A stretch of DNA of 64,000 bases from DASUBV01 sp035532295 (GTDB lineage: Bacteria; Actinomycetota; Actinomycetes; Streptosporangiales; Streptosporangiaceae), in contig DATKRH010000099.1 of assembly GCA_035532295.1 (NCBI GenBank), positions 12,059-76,058 on the forward strand, in the 5' to 3' direction. A program made the translations under genes and the position numbers. The notes beneath the pieces were generated by a model. The model saw nothing but the letters and a program-made list of their open reading frames with translations. It did no database searches and had not been told where the DNA came from. Shown in pieces: positions 9,421-17,914 of the stretch (position 1 is the stretch's first letter; each line of letters starts with the position of its first letter).

Positions 9421-10320
9421 CTACCCCTGCGCGGCCGCCGCGGGCACGTCCCCGCCCGGCTCGCCCGCCCTGCGCAGCAGCACTCGGCCGCGGTCGATGA
9501 CCACGGTGCCGTCTTCCCGCGCCGTCCGGAACAGGGCGGCGTCCCCGGACGGATCAAGCCAGATCGAGACGACCAGCGAGTCGCCGGGCAGCACCGGCGC
9601 GCTGAACCGCCCGGACATGGCCCGGAACCGGGCCGGGTCGCAGTCGCACAGCGCCTGCAGCAGCGCTCGGCCCGTCACGCCGTACGTGCACAGGCCGTGC
9701 AGGATCGGCCGGGCGAACCCGCCCCTGGCCGCGAACTCCGGGTCGACGTGCAGCGGGTTCCGGTCGCCGGACAGACGGTAGATCAGCGCCTGTTCGGGCC
9801 TGGTCTGCTGGACGACCTGGCAATCGGGCCCGCGATCGGGCACCTGCCACGGCTCGCTGGCACCGCGGTCCCCGCCGAAGCCCCCCTCGCCGCGGATGAA
9901 CGTGCCGCTGCGGGCGGTCACCAGCGGCTCCCCCGTGGCCGCGTCGACGGCCACGTTCTCCGACACGACCAGCGCGCCCGAGCCCTTGTCGTAGATGCCG
10001 GTCACGGTCGAGACCGTTCGCACGATGCCCTCGGTCGGCAGCGGCCGATGCAGCTCGAACGCCTGCTCGGCGTGGACGAGCATCGCCCGGTCGAAGTCGC
10101 CCAGGCTGCGGCCCGGCCGTCCCTGGGCGATCAGCACCCCGAAGGTGGGCAGCACCTGCTGCCGGATGCCGGCGCAGTTCTCCGTGGTGAACTCGAGCTC
10201 GCGCAGCGGGTCACCCAGGCCCGCGCCGACCCCGACCGCGTACAGCAGCGCGTCAGTCGAGGTCCAGGAGCGCTCCCGGGGCTCGCCCGGCACCCCTACG
10301 AGACTGTGGTCCAGCGTCAT
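9421..10320 (-). CDS. MaoC-family enoyl-CoA hydratase (hydratase 2 type)
   Basis: Double hot-dog protein of 299 residues that hydrates trans-2-enoyl-CoA. The C-terminal half has the complete hydratase-2 signature: SGDRNPLHVDPEFAARGGF followed by ARPILHGLCTYG, with the catalytic Asp and His. The N-terminal half is the catalytically silent hot dog that forms the acyl pocket, as in HSD17B4-like and steroid side-chain hydratases. GGAGG precedes the ATG. A 15-bp inverted repeat (10366-10380) 46 bp upstream matches those in front of the two dehydrogenase/SDR operons, so it is probably co-regulated with them. Confidence 0.9.
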   Translation of the reverse strand: MTLDHSLVGVPGEPRERSWTSTDALLYAVGVGAGLGDPLRELEFTTENCAGIRQQVLPTFGVLIAQGRPGRSLGDFDRAMLVHAEQAFELHRPLPTEGIVRTVSTVTGIYDKGSGALVVSENVAVDAATGEPLVTARSGTFIRGEGGFGGDRGASEPWQVPDRGPDCQVVQQTRPEQALIYRLSGDRNPLHVDPEFAARGGFARPILHGLCTYGVTGRALLQALCDCDPARFRAMSGRFSAPVLPGDSLVVSIWLDPSGDAALFRTAREDGTVVIDRGRVLLRRAGEPGGDVPAAAAQG

Positions 10321-10365
10321 CGCGACCTCCGCCCGCAGGGTGCTAGTTGACCGCAGGGTCGTTAG

Positions 10366-10380
10366 TAGAACTATGTTCTA
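10366..10380. promoter_or_regulatory. Candidate TetR operator A (upstream of maoC)
   Basis: TAGAACTATGTTCTA is a perfect inverted repeat of 6-bp arms with a 3-base spacer. Two other places in the window carry the same pattern (15274-15288 and 16478-16505), each in front of a transcription unit of the same catabolic locus. Confidence 0.6.
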
Positions 10381-10450
10381 GAATTATGGCCAGAAGCCAG
10401 CCGGGGCTGTCAAGCTGGGCGTCCTACCTGCGTTGAGCGGGCTCCGGTCG

Positions 10451-11566
10451 TCATAGCCCGATGCGCTGGGCCAGCCGCTCGCGGTGATAGCTGCCATCGC
10501 CCAGGAACAGCTCGCTGGACTTGGCCCGCTTGAAATACAGGTGGGCGTCGTGCTCCCAGGTGAACCCGATCCCGCCGTGGATCTGGATGTTCTCCGCCGC
10601 CACGTGGAAGTACACCTCGGAGCCGTACGCCTTCACCAGGGAGGCGACGGCCGGGATCTCGGTGGAGTCGTCGGCCACGGCGGCCGCGGCGTAGGCGACG
10701 GCCGAGCGCAGCGACTCCACCTCCAGCAGGAGATCCGCGCAGCGGTGCTTGATCGCCTGGAAGCTGCCGATCGGCCGGCCGAACTGGTGGCGGATCTTCG
10801 CGTAGGCCACCGCCATGTCCAGCGCGTGCTGCGCGCCACCGAGCTGCTCGGCGGCCAGCGCGATCGCGGCCACGTCCAGGGTCGCGTCCAGCACCGCCGC
10901 GGCCTCGCCGGGCGCCCCGATCAGCCGGGCGACCGCCGACGCGAACTCCAGCCGGGCCAGGTTCCGGGTCTGGTCCAGGGCGGCCAGCGGCGTGACGGTC
11001 AGGCCGGGCACGTCGGCGTCGACCGCGAACAGCGAAAGGCCGCCGTCGGTCACCGCCACGGCCAGGATCAGGCCGGCCGCCGGCCCGTCGAGCACGAAGC
11101 TCTTGTGCCCGTCCAGCACCCAGTCGTCGCCATGCTTGACCGCCGCGAGCCGGATCGCCGCGGGGTCCCACGAGCCGTCATCCTCGGTGAACGCCAGCGT
11201 GGCGATCGTCTCCCCGGTGGCGATGCCGGGCAGGAACTCCTGCCGGGCGCCCTCGTCGGTACCCGCCAGCAGCGCGGTCGCGGCCAGCACCGCGCTGGCC
11301 AGGTACGGGCCGCCGTACAGGCCCGCGCCGAGTTCCTCCAGCACGATCGCCTGCTCGGCGAAGGAGAAGCCGGACCCGCCGTACTCCTCCGGGATCGCGA
11401 TGCCTTGCAGGCCGAGCTGGGCCCCGGCCTGCTCCCAGACGTCCCGGTCGATGCCGCCAGGCGAGTCCATGAGCTCGCGGACCCGCTGCAGGGGCGCGCG
11501 GTCGGCCACGAAGCGGCGCACCGAGGCGCGCAGTTCCTGCTGCTCTTCACTGACACCGAACATCAT
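10451..11566 (-). CDS. Acyl-CoA dehydrogenase (second of the operon)
   Basis: FAD enzyme introducing a 2,3-double bond into acyl-CoA. 371 residues, standard length. Family landmarks: N-terminal IAIPEEYGGSGFSFAEQAIVLEELG, middle beta-domain ALAFTEDDGSWDP region, and C-terminal HQFGRPIGSFQAIKHRCADL followed by IQIHGGIGFTWEHDAHLYFKRAK. ATG at 11566 overlaps the TGA of the synthetase gene (ATGA). With the dehydrogenase at 13883-15106 it may form an alpha2beta2 enzyme like the ChsE pairs of steroid degradation; this is inferred from pairing within one operon. Confidence 0.92.
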   Translation of the reverse strand: MMFGVSEEQQELRASVRRFVADRAPLQRVRELMDSPGGIDRDVWEQAGAQLGLQGIAIPEEYGGSGFSFAEQAIVLEELGAGLYGGPYLASAVLAATALLAGTDEGARQEFLPGIATGETIATLAFTEDDGSWDPAAIRLAAVKHGDDWVLDGHKSFVLDGPAAGLILAVAVTDGGLSLFAVDADVPGLTVTPLAALDQTRNLARLEFASAVARLIGAPGEAAAVLDATLDVAAIALAAEQLGGAQHALDMAVAYAKIRHQFGRPIGSFQAIKHRCADLLLEVESLRSAVAYAAAAVADDSTEIPAVASLVKAYGSEVYFHVAAENIQIHGGIGFTWEHDAHLYFKRAKSSELFLGDGSYHRERLAQRIGL

Positions 11567-13821
11567 GCGCCCCGCTCCATTCCCCGCTCCATTTCCAGCT
11601 CCGTTCCTGACCTGCCGTCCGGGCCAGTGGCGATGAGTACATCGAGTGCCTCGACCTGGTCCCCGTTCACCCACAGCGGGTTGACCTCGAGCGCGCGCAG
11701 CGCTCCGTTCAGCGACAAGGCGGTATCGCCGATGCGCGCGATGACCTCGGCCAGCGCGTCGAGATCGGCAGGCCGGCCGCCGCGCGCGCCGCGCAGCAGC
11801 GGAAGTCCGCGCAGCTCACCGAGCATCCGCCGCACCTCGCCGGCGTCGACCGGCAGCACGCGCAGGCTGGTGTCCCGCAAGATCTCCACCCAGATCCCGC
11901 CCAGCCCCACCGCCAGCACCGGGCCGAAGGTGGGATCCACGGTGACCCCGGCCAGCAACTCCACGCCGCCGGTGCGCATCGGCGTGACCAGCACGCCGTC
12001 GATCCGCGCACCGCAGACCTGATCGCCGGCCGCGCGGACCCTGGCGTAGGCCTCCGCGACCGCCGCGGCGGTGGACAGGCCGAGGGCGACGCCGCCGATA
12101 TCAGACTTGTGCGTGATCTGCGCCGAGCAGATCTTCAGCGCCACCGGCAGCCCGAGTCGCTGCGCGGCCGCCACGGCCTCGTCGGCCGATCGCGCCAGCT
12201 CGCCGGGCACCACCGGGACGCCCGCGCTGGCCAGCAGGGACCGGGCCTCCTCCTCCGACCATGGTTCGGCCGTTCCCTGGCCAGCCGCGGCCGGCGCCGG
12301 CAGGCTTTCCCGGACCCCGCCCCGGCGCTCCAGCCAGCGCAGCGCGTTACCGATCGCCTGCAGGCCCAGGTTCATTCCGCCCAGCAGGTGCAGGTGGTGG
12401 CGGCCCAGCAGCTCGCGGCCGTAGGCGCTGACGTCGACGCAGGTCGCGCCCATCGGGATGACGGGCAACGGGGCCGAGGCGATGCGCTGCTCCAGCCAGG
12501 CGAGCCGCTGCTCGATCAGCCGCGCGGTCGCCTCATCCGGCGGCCGCACGTCGGGCAGGTTGACGCCGGAGAAGATGACGAAGTCCAGCCCCGGGTCGCC
12601 GACCGCCGCATCCAGCGCGTGGTCGATCGCGGTCAGCGCGGACGTGCGCTGGTTGGCCAGGCCGTAGCCGGTGACATCCAGGGGGTTGCGGGCCGACGCG
12701 AAGGGCGGCAGCAGCTGCCCGATCGCCTCGGCGGTCTGCGGCGAGAACGGCGGAATCGCGATGCCCTCGGCGCTCGCCTGGTCGGCGATGATGTCGCACG
12801 CGCCGCCCGAGGCCGTCAGCACGCCCATCCGCTGGCCGGCCGGCCAGCGGGCGTAGCCCAGCAGCGCGCCAGTGGTCAGCAGTTCCTCGATGCTGGTGAC
12901 CCGGATCACGTTGAGCTGGCGCAGCACCGCGTCCACGACGGCGTCGTCGCCCGCGACCGATCCGGTGTGCGCGAGCGCCGCCTGCTGGCCTGCCGGGCTC
13001 GACCCCGCCTTGAGCGCCACGATCGGCTTGCCGGCCCGATCGGCGCGAGCCGCCGCGCGGGCGAACCGGGCCGGGTCGCTGATCTCCTCCAGGAACAGGC
13101 AGATCACCCGGGTGCCCTCGTCCTCCACGAGGTACTCGAGCATGTCCGCGGTCGTGATCATCGCTTCGTTGCCCATCGAAGTCAGCGAGCTGACGCCGAT
13201 GGCGCGCGACCGGGCGAAGGCCAGCACCGCGCTGGCGAGGGCCCCGCTTTGTAGCGCGATCCCCACCGGGCCGGCCAGCAACGGCAGCGGGACGTTCAGC
13301 GCGAACGGTCCCGCGGCGGCGTGGGCGTTGAGAAAGCCCAGGCAATTGGGGCCGAGCACGACGATCCCGGCCGCGGCAGCCTGCGCGACTAGCCGCTCCT
13401 CCAGAGCGCGGCCCGCCTGGCCGACCTCGCGGTAGCCAGCGGCCAGCACGACGGCATGGCGCACGCCCGCGGCCGCCGCGTCGTCGATGACGCTCTCCAC
13501 GGTGTGCGTCGGTGCCAGGATGAAAGCCAGGTCCACGGGCTCGGCCAGGTCCCGCAGGCTACGCGCGGCCGGGCGGCCGAAGGCGCTGCGATGAACTGGA
13601 TGGACGGGGACCAGCGGCCCGGTGAAGCCCGTGGCCTCGCTCGCCGCCATGACGAACCGCGCCCAGCCGGATGTGTCGGAAGCGCCCACGAGGGCGATGC
13701 CGCGCGGCGCGAAGAACTCCCGCAGCCGCGGCGGCGTGACCAGCTCGCGCACCAGATCCCGGGCACTGACGGCCCGGTCAGCCTGCTCGGCGCCTGCGAG
13801 GCAACCCTGCTGGTATGGCAT
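11563..13821 (-). CDS. ADP-forming acyl-CoA synthetase/ligase
   Basis: 752 residues with the order CoA-binding (about 30-125, starting FFAPRGIALVGASDTSGWAR), succinyl-CoA-ligase-like flavodoxin domains (about 150-470, VLGPNCLGFLN and ALAHTGSVAGDD), and ATP-grasp (about 520-745, LKICSAQITHKSDIGGVALG). This is the acetate-CoA ligase (ADP-forming)/Pat-like superfamily. The histidine of the phosphohistidine segment is likely the AHTGS motif. No GNAT domain is present, so it is a ligase rather than a Pat-type acetyltransferase. GGGAGGAG precedes ATG 13821. It is likely to activate the substrate or a chain-shortened acid for the neighbouring dehydrogenases. Confidence 0.9.
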   Translation of the reverse strand: MPYQQGCLAGAEQADRAVSARDLVRELVTPPRLREFFAPRGIALVGASDTSGWARFVMAASEATGFTGPLVPVHPVHRSAFGRPAARSLRDLAEPVDLAFILAPTHTVESVIDDAAAAGVRHAVVLAAGYREVGQAGRALEERLVAQAAAAGIVVLGPNCLGFLNAHAAAGPFALNVPLPLLAGPVGIALQSGALASAVLAFARSRAIGVSSLTSMGNEAMITTADMLEYLVEDEGTRVICLFLEEISDPARFARAAARADRAGKPIVALKAGSSPAGQQAALAHTGSVAGDDAVVDAVLRQLNVIRVTSIEELLTTGALLGYARWPAGQRMGVLTASGGACDIIADQASAEGIAIPPFSPQTAEAIGQLLPPFASARNPLDVTGYGLANQRTSALTAIDHALDAAVGDPGLDFVIFSGVNLPDVRPPDEATARLIEQRLAWLEQRIASAPLPVIPMGATCVDVSAYGRELLGRHHLHLLGGMNLGLQAIGNALRWLERRGGVRESLPAPAAAGQGTAEPWSEEEARSLLASAGVPVVPGELARSADEAVAAAQRLGLPVALKICSAQITHKSDIGGVALGLSTAAAVAEAYARVRAAGDQVCGARIDGVLVTPMRTGGVELLAGVTVDPTFGPVLAVGLGGIWVEILRDTSLRVLPVDAGEVRRMLGELRGLPLLRGARGGRPADLDALAEVIARIGDTALSLNGALRALEVNPLWVNGDQVEALDVLIATGPDGRSGTELEMERGMERGA

Positions 13822-13882
13822 GGCCGGATGCTCCTCCCGTTCGTCGATGGCCGTGAAACCCGTCCGGTGCTGGCGCTCGCTG

Positions 13883-15106
13883 TCAGCCCGGCTGCCGCGG
13901 CTCCTTGGGCAGCCCGAGCGCGCGCTCGCCGATGATGTTGCGCTGGATCTCGCTGGTCCCGGAGTAGATGGTCCCGGACCGGCTGCTGAGGAAGACGTTC
14001 TGCCAGCGGCCGGTCGGGTAGCCCGGCCCGGCGGGCCGCAGCAGCGCGTCGGAGCCCTCGATCGCCACCGCGATCTCACCCAGGCGCTTGTGGTACTCGC
14101 TCCAGAACAGCTTGGCCACCGACGCCTCCGGGCCCGGCGGCCGTCCCTGAGCGACCTGGGCCAGCGTGCGCAGTCCGCTGAAGCGCATGAGCTGCACGCT
14201 GGTATAGGCCCGGGCCAGCAACTGGCGGACCAGCGGGTCGGTGTTCTTGCCATGCTTGCGGGCGGCCTCGACCAGCTCCCAGTACTCCCGCTCGAAACCC
14301 AGGTGCGCCGTCGTCGCCCGGCCGCCCCGCTCGTGCCCCAGCGTCGTCATCGCGACCCGCCAGCCGTTATTGAGGCCGCCGATCACGTTGAACAGTGGTG
14401 CGCGGACCCCGTCGAGGAAGTCCTCGCAGAACTCCTGCGCACCCGACATCTGCCGGATCGGCCGGTAGCTGACGCCGGGGCCGGTGAAGTCGATCAGCAC
14501 GTATGACAGGCCCGCGTGCTTGGGCGCCGCCGGGTCGGTACGGCACAGCAGGAACATCATGCTGGCGCGGGCCGCGCCCGAGGTCCACACCTTCTGACCG
14601 GTGACGACGATCTGCTCGCCGTCCACCTCGCCCCTCGTCTCGACCGCGGCCAGGTCCGAGCCGTGATCGGGCTCCGAGAAACCCTGGCAGTAGACGTCCT
14701 CGCCGGAGATGATCCGCGGCAGGAAGTGGGCCCGCTGCTCCGGCGTCCCGTGCACGATGACCGACGGGCCGACCAGCCCTTCCCCCATCCCCCGGTGCAC
14801 CCGCGGCACGCCCGCCCGGTAGAACTCCTCGTTCAGCACGGCGACGCGAACCGCGTCCATGCCCTGGCCGCCGAACTCGGCCGGCCACTGCGGGCAGATC
14901 AGCCGGGCCGCCGCCAGCTTGTCCTCCCACTGCGCATAGGCCGGGTGGTCCAGCGCCGCCGCCAGCCGCTCGTCGCGGTGGCCGCCGGTGGTCGCGGACC
15001 GGTTCCAGTCGGCCAGGCCGACGAGCGCTTCGGGCGCCCGCGCCGCGATCCAGTCCCGCAGCTCGCCGCGGAACTGCGCGATCTCCGGACCAAGGTCAAG
15101 TTCCAT
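13883..15106 (-). CDS. Acyl-CoA dehydrogenase (first of the operon)
   Basis: 407-residue acyl-CoA dehydrogenase. Landmarks are CPQWPAEFGGQGMDAVRV in the N-terminal helical domain, QGFSEPDHGSDLAAVETR (FAD/substrate middle domain), VTGQKVWTSGA, and the C-terminal SGTIYSGTSEIQRNIIGERA. GGGAGG precedes ATG 15106. It heads an operon of dehydrogenase, synthetase, dehydrogenase. An inverted-repeat operator (15274-15288) lies 168 bp upstream. Its acyl substrate is not evident. Confidence 0.93.
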   Translation of the reverse strand: MELDLGPEIAQFRGELRDWIAARAPEALVGLADWNRSATTGGHRDERLAAALDHPAYAQWEDKLAAARLICPQWPAEFGGQGMDAVRVAVLNEEFYRAGVPRVHRGMGEGLVGPSVIVHGTPEQRAHFLPRIISGEDVYCQGFSEPDHGSDLAAVETRGEVDGEQIVVTGQKVWTSGAARASMMFLLCRTDPAAPKHAGLSYVLIDFTGPGVSYRPIRQMSGAQEFCEDFLDGVRAPLFNVIGGLNNGWRVAMTTLGHERGGRATTAHLGFEREYWELVEAARKHGKNTDPLVRQLLARAYTSVQLMRFSGLRTLAQVAQGRPPGPEASVAKLFWSEYHKRLGEIAVAIEGSDALLRPAGPGYPTGRWQNVFLSSRSGTIYSGTSEIQRNIIGERALGLPKEPRQPG

Positions 15107-15273
15107 GGCGAGCCTCCCTGGCGTGCCTGACGGTTCTGACGCAGGCCGGCCAGGCAGCAACCCCCGCCCTAACCGCCTCAGGCGGGCCGGGCTGGGTCTC
15201 GATTGCCGCCACGCAATGCCCTTCCCGCGCGGCCGGCCGGCGGCGCGCATCCCAGATTCTTACCGCTGAATTT

Positions 15274-15288
15274 TAGAATTCGATTCTA
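15274..15288. promoter_or_regulatory. Candidate TetR operator B (upstream of dehydrogenase operon)
   Basis: TAGAATTCGATTCTA: perfect 6-bp arms and 3-base spacer, the same layout as operator A. It lies in the leader of the dehydrogenase-synthetase-dehydrogenase operon. Confidence 0.6.
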
Positions 15289-15437
15289 GGTTGATGAAAA
15301 CTCGCGGCCGGGGACCTTGTCAAGGGCGGGGGGTGAGGACGGCAGCAAAGCGCAGGAGACGGGCGCGGGCGAGGACGGCAGTGAAGCGCCGGGCGGGCCG
15401 CCGGCCGGGCGGGGGCTGGCGGGGGCTGGCGGGGGCT
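15289..15437. other. Non-coding GC-rich spacer
   Basis: No supported gene. The right half (about 15407-15446) is a GGGGGCTGGC decamer repeated about four times, running into the palindromic repeats that follow. Confidence 0.6.
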
Positions 15438-15690
15438 GGCGGGGGCAGCACCGTGATCGTGCAGCGTTTTGGGGGTCCCAGCCACCAAAAGGCTGCACGA
15501 TCACGGAAGCCGAAGGCTGACCCCGGCGGCGAGGGCGGCGCCGCCGGCCGGGCCGGGGCCGGCGGGGGCAGGCGGGGGCAGCACCATGATCGTGCAGCGT
15601 TTTGGGGGTCCCAGCCACCAAAAGGCTGCACGATCACGGAAGCCGAAGGCTGACCCCGGCGGCGAGGGCGGAGCCGCCGGCCGGGCCGGC
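15438..15690. repeat. Two direct copies (133-bp period) of a palindromic element
   Basis: A segment of about 115-120 bp occurs twice with a 133-bp period (15438-15557 and 15571-15690), differing at only a few positions. Each copy contains a long hairpin (15453-15504 and 15586-15637): 23-base arms with two mispairs (one more at the first base pair in copy 2) around a 6-base loop, arms beginning GTGATCGTGCAGC. The flanks are GC-rich. It looks like a REP/MITE-type dispersed palindrome that has duplicated in tandem. The second copy provides the last codons and stop of the TetR gene. Confidence 0.75.
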
Positions 15691-16353
15691 CGCACCACCG
15701 GGCTCGCCATCGCCTGACGCTTCTGCGGGCTTCCACGAGCCGCCCGCCATCAGGCGGCGTGCGTACGCGATCACCGCGTCGATGCTCCGGTCGGCCTGCC
15801 GTCGGGTCTTGGCCATGGCGACCTCTCGGGCGCCCTCGCCGATCAGCGACGTCAGGATCGCCGCGTAGAGCTGGTCGAGCGGGGTGTCCGGCAGTTGCAG
15901 CAGCGCGTCGTTCTGGCCGATCCACTCCCGCCCGCGACGCCTCTTGATGACCTCGAACCCTGGCGGCCCGTCGCCGGCGGCGAACAGCATGGCCAGGTCC
16001 CGGCGCTGCCAGCTCCCCTCCAGGAACGCCCGGGCGCCGGCGCAGAACAACTCGGTCGGATCGGTCATGCCCGCCTGGCGGGCCGCGGCTACGGCCTGGC
16101 TCGCCGCCTCCTCGTGAGCCAACTGGTGCTCCTGCCAGAGCGCGAGGAAGAGCTCGCTCTTCCCGCCGAAGTGGTGGTACAGGCTGCCCACGCTGGAGCC
16201 GGCCCGCTCCACGACGTCGGCGACGCTGGCATCGGCGAAGCCCTGCTCGGTGAAGATCTGGCGCGCGGCGTCCAGCAGTGCGCGCTGGGTCTGGGCAGTG
16301 CGCTGCCACTGCCAGGCCCCGCCCGCCGACCTGCCCGAGGGCTGCCTTGCCAT
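15634..16353 (-). CDS. TetR-family transcriptional regulator
   Basis: 239 residues. The N-terminal DNA-binding domain is typical: RALLDAARQIFTEQGFADAS, then helix-turn-helix VADVVERAGSSVGSLYHHFG. The C-terminal ligand domain ends naturally around AYARRLMAGG; the last 20 or so residues (GGAAGPAGGSALAAG and onward) are encoded by palindromic repeat copy 2 and the TGA lies inside its hairpin, so the tail is probably acquired. ATG at 16353 has GGGAG 7 bases upstream; an in-frame GTG 6 bases earlier is too close to it. Divergent from the SDR operon, with two overlapping inverted repeats between. Likely represses the catabolic locus in response to an acyl-CoA. Confidence 0.88.
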   Translation of the reverse strand: MARQPSGRSAGGAWQWQRTAQTQRALLDAARQIFTEQGFADASVADVVERAGSSVGSLYHHFGGKSELFLALWQEHQLAHEEAASQAVAAARQAGMTDPTELFCAGARAFLEGSWQRRDLAMLFAAGDGPPGFEVIKRRRGREWIGQNDALLQLPDTPLDQLYAAILTSLIGEGAREVAMAKTRRQADRSIDAVIAYARRLMAGGSWKPAEASGDGEPGGAAGPAGGSALAAGVSLRLP

Positions 16354-16477
16354 CCGCACGCTCCCGATTCATCGCCGCGGTCGTTCATCGCCGTGCTCGC
16401 CGACGGCTTCCCATGGTGCCAGCTCCGCCGCCGGGAGCCTGCGGACCCGGCGCGCCTTGACAGCGACACGTCCTGTC

Positions 16478-16505
16478 TAGAGTCTAATTCCAGAAGGCTA
16501 TTCTG
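16478..16505. promoter_or_regulatory. Candidate TetR operator C (two overlapping sites, divergent promoter)
   Basis: Two overlapping 15-bp sites: 16478-16492 (TAGAGTCTAATTCCA, one mismatch per arm from TAGAAT-N3-ATTCTA) and 16491-16505 (CAGAAGGCTATTCTG). The second covers a possible -10 TATTCT (16499-16504) for the SDR operon. Its position between TetR and the SDR gene fits autoregulation plus operon control. Confidence 0.55.
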
Positions 16506-16532
16506 ATAATGCTCAAAGCGCGGGAAGGTCTG

Positions 16533-17426
16533 GTGAGGCTAGTGGGAACTCTTGACCAGCGGGTTGTGATCGTGACCGGCGCGGGGCGCGGCATCGGCAG
16601 ATCGGTCGCGCTGCTGCTGGCGGCCGAGGGTGCGTCCGTGGTGGTCAATGATCTCGGAGTCGCGCTGGACGGTTCGGGCGCGGATGCTGGCCCGGCCCAG
16701 CAGGTGGCCGATGAGATCACCGCCGCCGGCGGAGCCGCGGTCGCCAGCGGCGCCGACATATCCGACCACGCGACCGGGGAGGACCTGGTCAAGACCGCGA
16801 TCAGCGAGTTCGGCCGACTCGACGTCCTGGTCAACGTGGCCGGCATCCTGCGCGACCGGATGGTGTTCAACCAGACCGAGCAGGAGTGGGACGACGTGAT
16901 CCGCGTGCACCTGCGCGGCACATTTAACACCACCAAGTTCGCGGCGGCGCACTGGCGCTCGCTGCGCGATGAGTCGGCGCAGAACCGCATCATCAACTTC
17001 ACGTCGGTATCGGGCCTGCATGGCGCCCCGGGCCAGCCTAACTACGCCGCCGCCAAGATGGGCATCGTGGGCCTGACCTACTCCTGCGCGAACTCGCTGG
17101 CGAAGTACGGGGTGACGGTCAACGCCATCTCCCCCGGGGCCGCCACCCGGATGACCGAGTCAGTGCCGGACGAGCGGCGGCGCAGCGCCGCAGCGTCGGC
17201 GGAAGCGCGGTCGCCGGACAACGTGGCACCGGTCGTGGCCTACCTGGCCAGCGAGCGATCCGGCTGGATCACGGGACGGGTGCTCCACTCCTCCGGTTAC
17301 GAGGTGGCGCTCTACAACAACCCGGAGCCGCTAGTCCGCCTGATCGGCACCCAGCCGTGGGGGCTGGACGAGCTCGCCGAGCAGGTCGAGCGGTCGTTCC
17401 CGGCGGCGCTCGGGCAGCAGCGGTGA
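16533..17426 (+). CDS. Short-chain dehydrogenase/reductase
   Basis: NAD(P)-dependent SDR, likely the 3-hydroxyacyl-CoA dehydrogenase step of the locus. Cofactor motif TGAGRGIGRS near the N-terminus, NVAG in LVNVAGILRD, and catalytic Ser-Tyr-Lys as FTSVSGLHG and PNYAAAKMG. About 297 residues, somewhat longer than a minimal SDR and like the HSD17B4-type dehydrogenases that pair with MaoC hydratases. GTG at 16533 is preferred (GGAAGG 4 bases upstream) over ATG at 16509, which would overlap the probable -10 and operator. The stop overlaps the next gene start (GTGA). Confidence 0.92.
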   Translation: MRLVGTLDQRVVIVTGAGRGIGRSVALLLAAEGASVVVNDLGVALDGSGADAGPAQQVADEITAAGGAAVASGADISDHATGEDLVKTAISEFGRLDVLVNVAGILRDRMVFNQTEQEWDDVIRVHLRGTFNTTKFAAAHWRSLRDESAQNRIINFTSVSGLHGAPGQPNYAAAKMGIVGLTYSCANSLAKYGVTVNAISPGAATRMTESVPDERRRSAAASAEARSPDNVAPVVAYLASERSGWITGRVLHSSGYEVALYNNPEPLVRLIGTQPWGLDELAEQVERSFPAALGQQR

Positions 17427-17914
17427 GCGCTCCCGCTGGCAGCCAGCCCGCGGCCGCCCAGCCCGCGGCCGCCCAGCCCGCGCCCGGCAAGCCGGTCCCG
17501 GTGCCGACGCCAGAGACGCAGCCGTTCTGGGACGGCTGCGCGGCCGGAGAACTGCGCCTCCAGCGCTGCACCGACTGCTCGATGCCGTACTTCTACCCGC
17601 GCCCGGTGTGCCCCGCATGCGGCTCGACGCGGGTGGAGTGGTTCACCGCGAGCGGCCGGGCCAGCCTCCACTCCTATGTCATCAACCACCGCCCGGCCCG
17701 CGGCTTCGAGAATGACGCCCCGTACGCCATCGCGGTCGTTCAGCTCGCCGAGGGGCCGCGCATGATGACGAACCTGACGGGCGTCCCGAATACCCCGGAC
17801 GACCTGGTCCTGGACATGCCGCTGCGCGTGGTGTTCGAGCAGCGCGGCGACATGAGCCTGCCGGTGTTCACGCCCGCCGAGCCCGTGGTTGCCCCCGCCG
17901 AGGAGAGCCGATGA
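17423..17914 (+). CDS. DUF35 OB-fold protein with rubredoxin-like zinc ribbon
   Basis: 163 residues. An N-terminal zinc ribbon with two Cys pairs, CTDC and CPAC, is followed by an OB-fold. DUF35 proteins (ChsH2 C-terminal domain, thiolase/HMG-CoA synthase partners) dock onto thiolase-like enzymes and supply or channel the acyl-CoA. Starting GTG overlaps the SDR stop and the stop overlaps the thiolase start, consistent with a stoichiometric complex with the thiolase. The first 20 residues contain three in-phase 15-bp repeats (about 17444-17488) encoding PAAAQ. Confidence 0.92.
   Translation: MSAPAGSQPAAAQPAAAQPAPGKPVPVPTPETQPFWDGCAAGELRLQRCTDCSMPYFYPRPVCPACGSTRVEWFTASGRASLHSYVINHRPARGFENDAPYAIAVVQLAEGPRMMTNLTGVPNTPDDLVLDMPLRVVFEQRGDMSLPVFTPAEPVVAPAEESR

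Noticed and set aside
10366..10380. KstR (cholesterol repressor) box
   Set aside because: The spacer is 3 bases rather than 2 and sterol ring-degradation genes are absent; treated as the operator of the local TetR instead.
12109..13254. 381-codon plus-strand frame within the acyl-CoA synthetase
   Set aside because: Antisense shadow; Gln/Arg-rich without domains.
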